From JAZKAR01 sp040389065 (GTDB lineage: Bacteria; Pseudomonadota; Gammaproteobacteria; Burkholderiales; Casimicrobiaceae): 64,000 nt of DNA. The stretch is from positions 102,860-166,859 of the forward strand of contig JAZKAR010000019.1 of NCBI GenBank assembly GCA_040389065.1, in the 5' to 3' direction. The position numbers and the translations under genes were made by a program. The notes beneath the pieces are model-generated. The model was not told the DNA's origin and searched no databases. It was given only the letters and a program-made list of their open reading frames with translations. Below, one piece after another: positions 52,059-59,926 of this stretch; position 1 is the stretch's first letter, and each line of letters opens with the position of its first letter.

Positions 52059-53108
52059 TTACCCTTGCTCGCTATCTTGACTCTCTTCCAGTCTTTTTTC
52101 TGGAAAAGGCATACCGAAATGACTATAGGTTAAACGTGTCGCCATTCTTCCTCGTGGCGTTCTTAACAAATAACCATGTTGAATTAAATAAGGTTCAATC
52201 ACATCCTCTATCGTATCACGCGACTCCCCCATAGAAGCAGCCAAATTATCTAAACCAACTGGCCCGCCTTCAAATTTATGTAACACTGCCTCTAAAAGCT
52301 GGCGATCAAGTTTATCTAAACCCACGCCATCTACCTCTAGCATCGTTAACGCACTATCAGCCAATGCTGATGTAATACGCGATATTCCTTTTACTTCAGC
52401 CACATCACGCACACGACGCAATAATCGGTTAGCAATACGCGGTGTTCCCCGCGCCCGGCGAGCAATTTCAAAAGCACCAGATTCATCCATTGACATATTA
52501 AGCAAACGTGCAGACCGCTCAACAATAAACGCTAATTCTTCTGAAGAATAAAAATCTAACTTACCTGAAATTCCAAAACGATCTCTTAGCGGATTCGTTA
52601 GCATGCCCGCACGTGTAGTGGCACCTATTAACGTAAAAGGCTTGATATCTAATTTTATAGAGCGCGCAGAAGGCCCTTCGCCAATCATAATATCTAATTG
52701 GTAATCTTCTAATGCAGGATACAAAACCTCTTCAATGACAGGCGAGAGACGATGAATCTCATCAATAAATAAGACATCGCCTTCATCAAGATTCGTTAAT
52801 AGCGCTGCTAAATCCCCTTGGCGTTCCAATACTGGGCCTGAGGTTTGGCGTAAATTCACACCCATTTCGCGGGCAATAATATGCGATAACGTTGTTTTCC
52901 CCAACCCTGGAGGGCCAAATAATAAAACATGATCAAGGGCTTCTTTTCGTTTTTTTGCAGCCTCAATAAAAATCTTAAGCTGCTCACATAATCTTCGTTG
53001 CCCCACATACTCATCCAATGTTTTAGGGCGTAATGCTCTTTCAATACCCTCTTCTGCATCCCCTGAAACAATGGGCTCAGCGGCTACCAGACGTTCATGT
53101 TCAATCAT
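52059..53108 (-). CDS. ruvB: Holliday junction branch migration helicase RuvB
   Basis: RuvB, 349 residues, the AAA+ motor that drives branch migration with RuvA. RPKTLDEYVGQRRLCEQLKIFI, Walker A LLFGPPGLGKTTLSHIIA, Walker B GDVLFIDEIHRLSPVIEE, sensor IGATTRAGMLTNPLRDRFG and the C-terminal winged helix (EPYLIQHGYLLRTPRGRMAT) are present. ruvA and ruvC are not upstream here. Separated from ybgC by 10 bp, so probably one transcript. Confidence 0.98.
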   Translation of the reverse strand: MIEHERLVAAEPIVSGDAEEGIERALRPKTLDEYVGQRRLCEQLKIFIEAAKKRKEALDHVLLFGPPGLGKTTLSHIIAREMGVNLRQTSGPVLERQGDLAALLTNLDEGDVLFIDEIHRLSPVIEEVLYPALEDYQLDIMIGEGPSARSIKLDIKPFTLIGATTRAGMLTNPLRDRFGISGKLDFYSSEELAFIVERSARLLNMSMDESGAFEIARRARGTPRIANRLLRRVRDVAEVKGISRITSALADSALTMLEVDGVGLDKLDRQLLEAVLHKFEGGPVGLDNLAASMGESRDTIEDVIEPYLIQHGYLLRTPRGRMATRLTYSHFGMPFPEKRLEESQDSEQG

Positions 53109-53525
53109 AAGTTACATTCGTGGGAGTTTCGTGGGAGTTTTAGATACCTATTCTACGTGAATTGTTATCAATGAAACATCAGACTAGGGAAAATGTTTAG
53201 CGCCTAAACCACAGAGCAATAATTTCACCACTACCAAATGCAGTAAGACATGGAAAATATTGATTGCATTATTTCTATATTTCCATAAAAATAGAATAAT
53301 GGAAATTATAGCTTTGCTAGTTATTTTTATAACGCTCGTATAACCATCATGCTTAACCATTTTCACTTCTCGTTTCTGCTCCTTGTTTGCTTTTATTCTT
53401 ACAAGCAGGAAACAAAGACAACTACCTATGCGCCACGTAAGTTTTGTGCAAGCCCTTTATTCAAACACGCTTTATTTCAGCTTTTGACGTAAGCCAATTA
53501 TTTCAATTCTAAAAGTGAAAATCAT
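53109..53525. other. divergent intergenic region ruvB / arsH-like gene
   Basis: About 415 bp without a gene, AT-rich, expected to hold promoters for both flanking genes. Small inverted pieces (TTATTTCTATATTTCCATAAAAATAG) are visible, nothing I can name. Confidence 0.4.
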
Positions 53526-54248
53526 ATGCCAGAACACCTAGCCGACTTGCCTAATGTTGAGCAATCTTTATTCAAAACCCTTTCGTCATCAGATTTTTTA
53601 ACGATTGGCACTTCGTCGCATGCTCCACGCTTTTTACTCTTGTATGGCTCTGTAAGAGAACGCTCATACAGTCGACTTCTTACCTTAGAAGCTGCACGAT
53701 TGCTAGAAGCCATGGGTGGAGAAACTAAAATTTTTCATGCTGATGGTTTACCGTTACCAGATGCAACTCCCGAAACACACCCTAAAGTGCAAGAATTAAG
53801 AGAGTTAGCCCAATGGTCAGAAGGCATGGTGTGGTGCTCGCCTGAACGGCATGGCGCTATGACAGGCATCATGAAAGCCCAAATCGACTGGCTACCACTA
53901 TCAGTAGGCGCTGTAAGACCCACGCAAGGTAAAACGCTTGCTGTTTTAGAGGTATCGGGGGGTTCTCAATCCTTTAATGCTGTCAATCAACTGCGAATTT
54001 TAGGGCGTTGGATGCGTATGATTACGATTCCTAACCAATCCTCTGTGCCAAAAGCTTTTTTAGAGTTCGATGAAGCAGGTCGGATGAAACCATCTGCCTA
54101 CTATGATCGGGTGGTCGATGTAATGGAAGAACTCATGAAATTTACGTTGCTCACACGCGATATTTCAGCGCATTTAGTTGATCGATACAGTGAACGTAAA
54201 GAAAGCGTTGAAGAACTTTCAAAGCGAGTTAATCAACGCGCTATTTAG
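53526..54248 (+). CDS. arsH: ArsH-like NADPH-dependent FMN reductase
   Basis: A 240-residue flavodoxin-like oxidoreductase of the ArsH type. The FMN phosphate loop is FLLLYGSVRERSYSRLL, followed by IFHADGLPLPD, the flavin-contacting VWCSPERHGAMTGIMKAQIDWLPL and VLEVSGGSQSFNAVNQLRILGRWMRM. ArsH oxidises methylarsenite or acts as a general quinone/azo reductase. No arsR, arsB or arsC lies nearby, so arsenic resistance is a family-based guess here. No strong Shine-Dalgarno is seen. Confidence 0.88.
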   Translation: MPEHLADLPNVEQSLFKTLSSSDFLTIGTSSHAPRFLLLYGSVRERSYSRLLTLEAARLLEAMGGETKIFHADGLPLPDATPETHPKVQELRELAQWSEGMVWCSPERHGAMTGIMKAQIDWLPLSVGAVRPTQGKTLAVLEVSGGSQSFNAVNQLRILGRWMRMITIPNQSSVPKAFLEFDEAGRMKPSAYYDRVVDVMEELMKFTLLTRDISAHLVDRYSERKESVEELSKRVNQRAI

Positions 54249-54325
54249 TAATCGATAATGATATATGCAAAATTGTTTTAGACAACAACCACATACTTTT
54301 GAAAACATTTTTTAATTATAAAAAT

Positions 54326-54438
54326 TTAGAAGCCACACAGCTGACTCTATTAAGACAAGGCAGCTTCGGCAGTTGTATACGTCTGGCATACGACGAATTG
54401 CTAACACTCCGAGAGAGCTTGGCTGCGTGACTTTCTAA
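54326..54438. repeat. degenerate family A palindromic repeat
   Basis: The ends TTTAGAAGCCACACAGCTGA and GCTTGGCTGCGTGACTTTCTAA are inverted and imperfect. The body keeps GCATACGACGAATTGC in the place of the PTACGRCAAGTTG block of other copies. It lies between the convergent arsH-like and SDR genes. Confidence 0.65.
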
Positions 54439-54470
54439 ACTATATGTTTTAATGTTTACTTAATGAGGCA

Positions 54471-55229
54471 CTAAATAAACATCCCTCCCGAAACTTCGAT
54501 ACGTTGAGCATTTACCCACCGATTTGAGGTTGATAGCAAAGAAGCTATTGCACCTCCAATGTCATCAGGCACACCCACTCGGCCTAATGCTGTTTGAGAG
54601 GCAACAAAGTCGTTAAGTGGCTTATTATCACGCACCGCACCGCCTCCAAAATCTGTTTCTATTGCTCCTGGTGCAATAACATTTACTCTAATACCGCGCG
54701 GCCCTAACTCTTTAGCCATATACTTGGTTAATACTTCAATACCGCCTTTCATCGCTGCATATGCTGCATACCCAGGCAGTGCAAATCGTGCTAAACCCGA
54801 GGACACATTTACAATACTTCCTCCCTCAACGATTAGCGGTAACAAGCCTTGCGTTAGAAAAAAAACGCCTTTGAAGTGAATATTCATCAACTGGTCAAAT
54901 TGTTGCTCTGTCGTTTCTTCAATACTGGCATGAATACCATTGCCAGCATTATTAACAAGAAAATCAAAATTTTCTCTATTCCAGTGCTTTGCTAAACTCT
55001 TTTTTACGCTTAACACAAAATCAGCAAAGCTACTGCTATCAGCTATATCTAGCTGAAGCGCTACAGCAGTACGACCTAGCTGTTTAATTTCGTCTACCAC
55101 GGCGTTGGCCTCTTCTTGATGGCTCCGATAGGTCAAAATAATATCTGTACCGCTCTCAGCTAATTTTAATACCGTGCTTTTACCTAAACCACGATTACCG
55201 CCCGTTACAATCGCTATTTTATTATTCAT
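54471..55229 (-). CDS. short-chain dehydrogenase/reductase
   Basis: A classical SDR of 252 residues. The nucleotide-binding motif is TGGNRGLGKSTV, the NNAGNG motif follows, the catalytic Ser is in VNVSSGLARF and the YxxxK pair in YAAYAAMKGG. The Arg/Ser composition after the glycine motif (LTYRSHQEEA) favours NADP(H). It resembles 3-oxoacyl-ACP reductase-like enzymes, substrate unknown. A LysR-type gene is divergently placed 177 bp upstream and likely controls it. Confidence 0.93.
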   Translation of the reverse strand: MNNKIAIVTGGNRGLGKSTVLKLAESGTDIILTYRSHQEEANAVVDEIKQLGRTAVALQLDIADSSSFADFVLSVKKSLAKHWNRENFDFLVNNAGNGIHASIEETTEQQFDQLMNIHFKGVFFLTQGLLPLIVEGGSIVNVSSGLARFALPGYAAYAAMKGGIEVLTKYMAKELGPRGIRVNVIAPGAIETDFGGGAVRDNKPLNDFVASQTALGRVGVPDDIGGAIASLLSTSNRWVNAQRIEVSGGMFI

Positions 55230-55406
55230 GGTAAGTTTCCTTTTATAAGAACTATAAAAACCCTAAAAACTACAAGACTATTTTTTAAACAACTTAACGT
55301 GCTTGCTTGATATAAAGAGTGTAATCATTCATAAGAACTACATAAACCCCTCATTTTTGATTACACTTTTCGCCTCACATGAATAATCCTTCAAAAGGAA
55401 ACGTAG

Positions 55407-56315
55407 ATGAACGAACTTGAATCTATGCGAATTTTTATGCGGGTTGCTGAGCTATCAAGTTTTACGCAAACGGCCCAGTATTTAAATTTACCCAATGCAA
55501 CAGTATCTACCGCTGTTCAAGATCTTGAAAAGTTAATGGGTACACGGCTATTACATCGTACAACACGCAAAGTACAAATGACGCAAGATGGAATGATATT
55601 TTATGAGCGCTGTAAAGATGTATTAATAGAATTTGAAGTATTGCTCAGCCTATTTCAACAGCAGCCTAATAGTCTTCGCGGGCGCTTACGCGTAGATATG
55701 CCAACAAGTTTTGCAAAAAATCTTGTGATTCCGCTTCTGCCAGAATTTTTATCTTCTCATCCCTTTTTACATGTAGAGCTAAGCAGTACTGATCGCCGGG
55801 TAGATTTAGTCAGTGAAGGATTTGACTGCGTAGTAAGAATAGGCACCTTGCATGACTCTTCTCTTATTGCTTGCCCTTTAGGAGAGTTTAAAATGATGAA
55901 TTGCGCTAGCCCTTCTTACCTGCAGCAGTATGGGGTTCCTACCTCATTGGATGATTTAAGTAAGCATCAACTCATACATTACGAAACCAATCTAGGGAGC
56001 AAATCCGTAGGGTGGGAATGGTTTGATGGTCATACTACGCACAATATTTCTATGGCTGGTGCACTCACTGTAAATAACACACAAACCTATGAAGCAGCCT
56101 GCGTAGCAGGGCTAGGTATCATTCAGGCTCCTGAAGTGGGAATGAGACATCTTCTTGAACAAGGCACTCTTATAAAAATTCTTCCTCAATACACAGCCAA
56201 GCCAATGCCTATTTCACTACTCTATGCAAACCGACGCCATTTATCTGCTCGTATTAAAGCTTTTATGATGTGGTTAGGCAATATTTTACAACCCTACACC
56301 CATTGTCAACTTTAA
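55407..56315 (+). CDS. LysR-family transcriptional regulator
   Basis: A 302-residue LysR regulator. The winged helix-turn-helix (MRIFMRVAELSSFTQTAQYLNLPNATVSTAVQDLEKLMGTRLLHRTTRKVQMT) occupies the first 60 residues and an effector-binding domain the rest (LRGRLRVDMPTSFAKNLVIPLLPEF, GFDCVVRIGTLHDSSLIACPLGEF). It is of the subfamily that often controls a divergent SDR or quinone reductase gene. Shine-Dalgarno AAAGGAAA precedes the ATG. The divergent gap probably holds its operator. Confidence 0.95.
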   Translation: MNELESMRIFMRVAELSSFTQTAQYLNLPNATVSTAVQDLEKLMGTRLLHRTTRKVQMTQDGMIFYERCKDVLIEFEVLLSLFQQQPNSLRGRLRVDMPTSFAKNLVIPLLPEFLSSHPFLHVELSSTDRRVDLVSEGFDCVVRIGTLHDSSLIACPLGEFKMMNCASPSYLQQYGVPTSLDDLSKHQLIHYETNLGSKSVGWEWFDGHTTHNISMAGALTVNNTQTYEAACVAGLGIIQAPEVGMRHLLEQGTLIKILPQYTAKPMPISLLYANRRHLSARIKAFMMWLGNILQPYTHCQL

Positions 56316-56398
56316 CAATGCTTAGTAAAGTAAGACTTAGTTGCTACATCTAGCTATATTATTTATTTTTGTCTTATTGTCTTTAAAGAAATGAACTT

Positions 56399-56788
56399 AT
56401 GCGAATTTTACACACCATGTTGCGTGTAGGAGATCTTCAGCGCTCCATTGATTTTTATACCCAAGCACTAGGAATGACTCTACTCAGAACAAAAGATCGT
56501 CCTGAACAAAACTATACCCTGGCATTTTTAGGATACGGAAGTAATCCCGATCATGCAGAACTTGAACTCACCTATAACTATGGCGTTGATCACTACGAGC
56601 TAGGAACAGCGTATGGACATATTGCGATTGCAGTTAGCGATATTTACGCAACCTGTGAACATCTTCGTACTCAAGGCGGCACAATTACACGTGAACCTGG
56701 GCCGGTAAAAGGCGGAAGCACTACTATTGCATTTGTAAGTGATCCAGATGGCTATAAAATCGAGTTGATAGAACGAACTATTGAATGA
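56399..56788 (+). CDS. gloA: lactoylglutathione lyase (glyoxalase I)
   Basis: GloA, 129 residues, converts the methylglyoxal-glutathione hemithioacetal to S-lactoylglutathione. It starts MRILHTMLRVGDLQRSIDFYTQALGM (metal ligand His5), has AELELTYNYGVDHYELGTAYGHIAIAV (Glu and His ligands) and ends FVSDPDGYKIELIERT (Glu ligand). The length and spacing match the Ni-type bacterial enzyme. It is about 80 bp downstream of the LysR gene in the same direction and ends at a bidirectional terminator. Confidence 0.96.
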   Translation: MRILHTMLRVGDLQRSIDFYTQALGMTLLRTKDRPEQNYTLAFLGYGSNPDHAELELTYNYGVDHYELGTAYGHIAIAVSDIYATCEHLRTQGGTITREPGPVKGGSTTIAFVSDPDGYKIELIERTIE

Positions 56789-56797
56789 TAAGAGACT

Positions 56798-56847
56798 ATA
56801 AGAGGCAGTAAAATCCAAATGCTCTTCTGCTTTTTATTGCCTCTTAT
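56798..56847. terminator. bidirectional terminator
   Basis: ATAAGAGGCAGTAAAA (56798-56813) and TTTTATTGCCTCTTAT (56832-56847) pair with a single mismatch. The stem has A/T runs on both inner sides and separates the convergent gloA and 3D-domain genes. Confidence 0.75.
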
Positions 56848-56869
56848 CATCTTATAGGTTGCTGATCAT

Positions 56870-57688
56870 TTAAAGGTCAAGAGACTCTCGCCGAGCAGTA
56901 CTTACAACCTGCGGTAAATGGTATTGATGCATAGCTAACAACTTTTCCTGAATATTCTTATCATTAATGATAAAAGCCTCGAACGTTTTTGAGGGAGTAT
57001 GCTTCACGAAAGCAGGAAAAGGATTATCAACATATGGCCCGGAAAAAACATCAATGTGATTTCCTTTTACGCCACCACCACCTTTATCACCCACATAAAA
57101 ATAACCATCATGAATAGCCACTTTACCATTAGGAAGAGTAATTTTATTTCCCCTTGCTGATGGTACAAATAAGACTGACCCTAAGGGAATCGTTTGCTTA
57201 TCTGTCGCTATTGTACGAAACGGTACTAAGCCTGCTTTTTTAAATCCATCACCGTAAGGCGCATCAGAAATTTTAAAACGACTTCTTCCCATAGCTTCTA
57301 CCCAGGGTTTTCTGATCTTGACATGCTTACGGCAATTGACTTGAACAGGACCACGAGAATCAATATAGTTATATGTCGTTTTCTTTCCTTTCGCTGAGGT
57401 AATGTTAATCGCACCACTCATTGCCCCTAAGCACCATTCCTTAGGCGGAATGTTAACGCTTATAGGCTTGTTGTGGGTATCAATAAGCGGATAACCCTTA
57501 CCACTTTGAACCTCTTTAGCGGGAAACAAATGATACCATGTTGCCCAGAGTTGACGCTTTTGATGACCCACTAACTTAGGAGCGGGAAGTGAAAATTCAT
57601 TGACCTGTTGCGCTTGAACGTAGTGAGTTAATGTAAATGCTAAATAACCCGATACGGCCAAACGCCTCATCCAAACGGATGCATGCAT
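56870..57688 (-). CDS. secreted 3D-domain protein
   Basis: A 272-residue exported protein. The signal peptide MRRLAVSGYLAFTLTHYVQA (from the ATG at 57670 or the one at 57688, which has GGAG four bases upstream) is followed by a region with WYHLFPAKEV. A double-psi beta-barrel 3D domain comes next: TIPLGSVLFVPSARG, then HDGYFYVGDKGGGGVKGNHIDVFSG with the Asp-rich 3D signature. Such domains occur in MltA-type lytic transglycosylases and in secreted cell-wall or sugar-binding proteins; the MltA domain itself is not evident. A periplasmic cell-wall role is inferred. Confidence 0.8.
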   Translation of the reverse strand: MHASVWMRRLAVSGYLAFTLTHYVQAQQVNEFSLPAPKLVGHQKRQLWATWYHLFPAKEVQSGKGYPLIDTHNKPISVNIPPKEWCLGAMSGAINITSAKGKKTTYNYIDSRGPVQVNCRKHVKIRKPWVEAMGRSRFKISDAPYGDGFKKAGLVPFRTIATDKQTIPLGSVLFVPSARGNKITLPNGKVAIHDGYFYVGDKGGGGVKGNHIDVFSGPYVDNPFPAFVKHTPSKTFEAFIINDKNIQEKLLAMHQYHLPQVVSTARRESLDL

Positions 57689-58513
57689 GGCACTCCATCC
57701 TGAACCAAAAAAAAAAATTTAACCCTAAAGAAATATGTTGTACGGACGTTGTAAAGACGAATTGTAAAAGTGTATGCATTCGATTAGCAAGTAGGGTTAG
57801 TTTTTATAGCTGTATTTAAACAACATTATATTTCGTTAAATATGTGGCTAATTTGTGGCCAACACCCGTTATAAAAAGGCTTTTTTAGGGGTGCAGCCTT
57901 ACCAACCGATACATCCCTGATCAACATTCTCTGCCTTTTTAAAAGAGCTTTTTATAATTCAGGGCAGATTTCCCTAAAAAAATAAATTCAACAACGTAAT
58001 ATCGTAAGTTTCCGTTCGCTTAATCTGAAGCGCAAACCCTCACGGTACTAGCAAGCCTCCACCGCAGTATTTGATCTAGAAACATTCATTCTAGAATCTA
58101 AAAACCATACATTTGACCACACGTTTTTCATACTGTTTATTTAGGCGTTATATATAAAGCTTAGATCTAAACCATTTCTGCTCAATAAACGCTAATACGA
58201 TATGACCGAGATGACTATCTCTACAGTGTTACATGAAGGATTTTGCGTCACTCCTATTTAAAAAGCATGTTTTTTCACGATAATATAAAATAAGAGTTTT
58301 TAGCCGTTTAACACATGGCTGCTTTCCATTTTTACTTCTATACCCACTATACCTTTTACGCTTTGCTCAACCCATATTTCATATTTGCCAGCATAACAGT
58401 GCCAAGAGCAGGCATGACAAAATGTCATAACGCTTTTAGTACCTTGTCTTAATCAATGTAAAGGATAGAAATAAATTCTTCTATGCCTTACCATTCCTTT
58501 TAGGTAGTTTACC
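57689..58513. other. intergenic region between 3D-domain gene and zapE
   Basis: About 825 bp without a recognised gene. It starts with an 11-A tract (57707-57717) in the leader of the 3D-domain gene. A loose inverted pair lies near 57855-57965. No tRNA, repeat family member or conserved frame was found. Confidence 0.45.
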
Positions 58514-59722
58514 GTGAGTGTTCCAGCTTCATCTTTTTCTCAAACGTCTACGAATGCATCAAATGAACATCCTCTTTTAAAAGCGCTGTATCCCGTTCTT
58601 AAACAACGGAAAATTACTTTAGATGAAGCCCAGTTAAGAGCAATTGATACATTAGAAGCGTTTTATACACGCTGGTTAGCATTGCGCCGTAAACATCAAT
58701 GGTTTTCATGGTTTAAGCGACCTCAAGCCCTTAAAGGGATTTATATTTGGGGAGGAGTGGGACGCGGAAAAAGCTTTTTAATGGATAGTTTTTTTGAAAC
58801 ACTGCCTGAAGAAAAAAAATCGCGCTGGCATTTTCACGCTTTCATGCGAAAAACTCATGCAATGCTAGCCGAGCATAAATACCAGAACGATCCGCTTGTG
58901 TATGTTGCAAAGCAATTAGCGAAAGAAATGCATCTTTTATGTTTTGATGAGTTTCATATTAGTGATATTGCCGACGCAATGATTTTAGGGCGATTATTCG
59001 AACATCTTTTTGCTCAAGGTGTTTCAATTATACTCACAAGTAATTACCCACCTGACCAGCTTTACCCCAATGGGCTTCAACGCCAAAACTTTTTGCCGAC
59101 CATTGATTTACTCAAAAAACACCTTGAGATTATTGAAATTGATGCAGGAATTGATTACCGTCATCGCTCACTGAGTTATGCTTCGCTCTATTATGCGCCC
59201 CTTACCCCCGCAACTGAAGAACAGCTTAAAGAAAGCTTTCTCTCATTAAGCGGAACATTAACGTGGAATACCTCACCGCTTACAGTAAATAGCCGCGCTA
59301 TTCAAGTTGTTGCGCGTTGTGAACATATTATTTGGTTTGATTTTGAAGCGCTCTGTGGCACCACACGCTCTCAGCATGATTACCTAGTATTAGCAGAGCA
59401 ATTTGATACCTTAATTATTAGCTGTATTCCTCAATTAAGCAGCGACCAAGCACCTGAGGCAATACGGTTTAAATGGCTTATTGATATTTTGTACGATCAC
59501 CGGGTTAAACTCATGCTCTCATCTTATGTAGCCATTCAAAATATTTGCCCAATTCAACACCCAAACAGTGAATTTTCTCGCACATTAAGTCGGCTTACTG
59601 AAATGCAATCTGACACTTACTTGCATGAAGCTAAGCGCCCAGTTTTAGAGTCTGATTTCTCGCATCACACGAAAGACAACATACAAGAAGAAGCTGTAGA
59701 AGCATTGATAGCCTCATCTTAA
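58514..59722 (+). CDS. zapE: cell division ATPase ZapE (AFG1/LACE1 family)
   Basis: A 402-residue AFG1-type P-loop ATPase, called ZapE in E. coli, where it interacts with FtsZ during division. Walker A is GIYIWGGVGRGKSFLMDSFFE, Walker B is LLCFDEFHISDIADAMILGRL, followed by IILTSNYPPDQLYPNGLQRQNFLP; the family signature HFHAFM is present. The first codon is GTG at 58514 and no ATG lies nearby. It is followed by a family A repeat and then flhA in the same direction, with no obvious functional link. Confidence 0.95.
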   Translation: MSVPASSFSQTSTNASNEHPLLKALYPVLKQRKITLDEAQLRAIDTLEAFYTRWLALRRKHQWFSWFKRPQALKGIYIWGGVGRGKSFLMDSFFETLPEEKKSRWHFHAFMRKTHAMLAEHKYQNDPLVYVAKQLAKEMHLLCFDEFHISDIADAMILGRLFEHLFAQGVSIILTSNYPPDQLYPNGLQRQNFLPTIDLLKKHLEIIEIDAGIDYRHRSLSYASLYYAPLTPATEEQLKESFLSLSGTLTWNTSPLTVNSRAIQVVARCEHIIWFDFEALCGTTRSQHDYLVLAEQFDTLIISCIPQLSSDQAPEAIRFKWLIDILYDHRVKLMLSSYVAIQNICPIQHPNSEFSRTLSRLTEMQSDTYLHEAKRPVLESDFSHHTKDNIQEEAVEALIASS

Positions 59723-59758
59723 AGAATGGTGTAGGGTACTTAATTCTAGAACAACTAA

Positions 59759-59877
59759 TTAGAAGTTCCGCAGTTGAGCACTATCAAGACATGGCAACGC
59801 AGACAGTACATGTAGTACGACAAGTTGACATAACGCGGGGCGTCCCACGCTGAGAGAGCCAACTGCAGAACTTCTAA
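59759..59877. repeat. family A palindromic repeat
   Basis: The ends AGAAGTTCCGCAGTTGAG and CCAACTGCAGAACTTCT are inverted. The body carries GGCAACGCAGACAGTACATG, TAGTACGACAAGTTG and ATAACGCGGGGCGTCCCACG in the order of the copy at 13776. It lies between zapE and flhA and ends about 50 bp before flhA. Confidence 0.85.
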
Positions 59878-59926
59878 AATAATTAATAAGCGCTTTTTTA
59901 CGCACGATACTTATGTGGATATCGCT

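Noticed and set aside
53526..54248. Arsenic-resistance operon
   Set aside because: Only the ArsH-like flavoprotein is present; no arsR, arsB, acr3 or arsC gene lies nearby.
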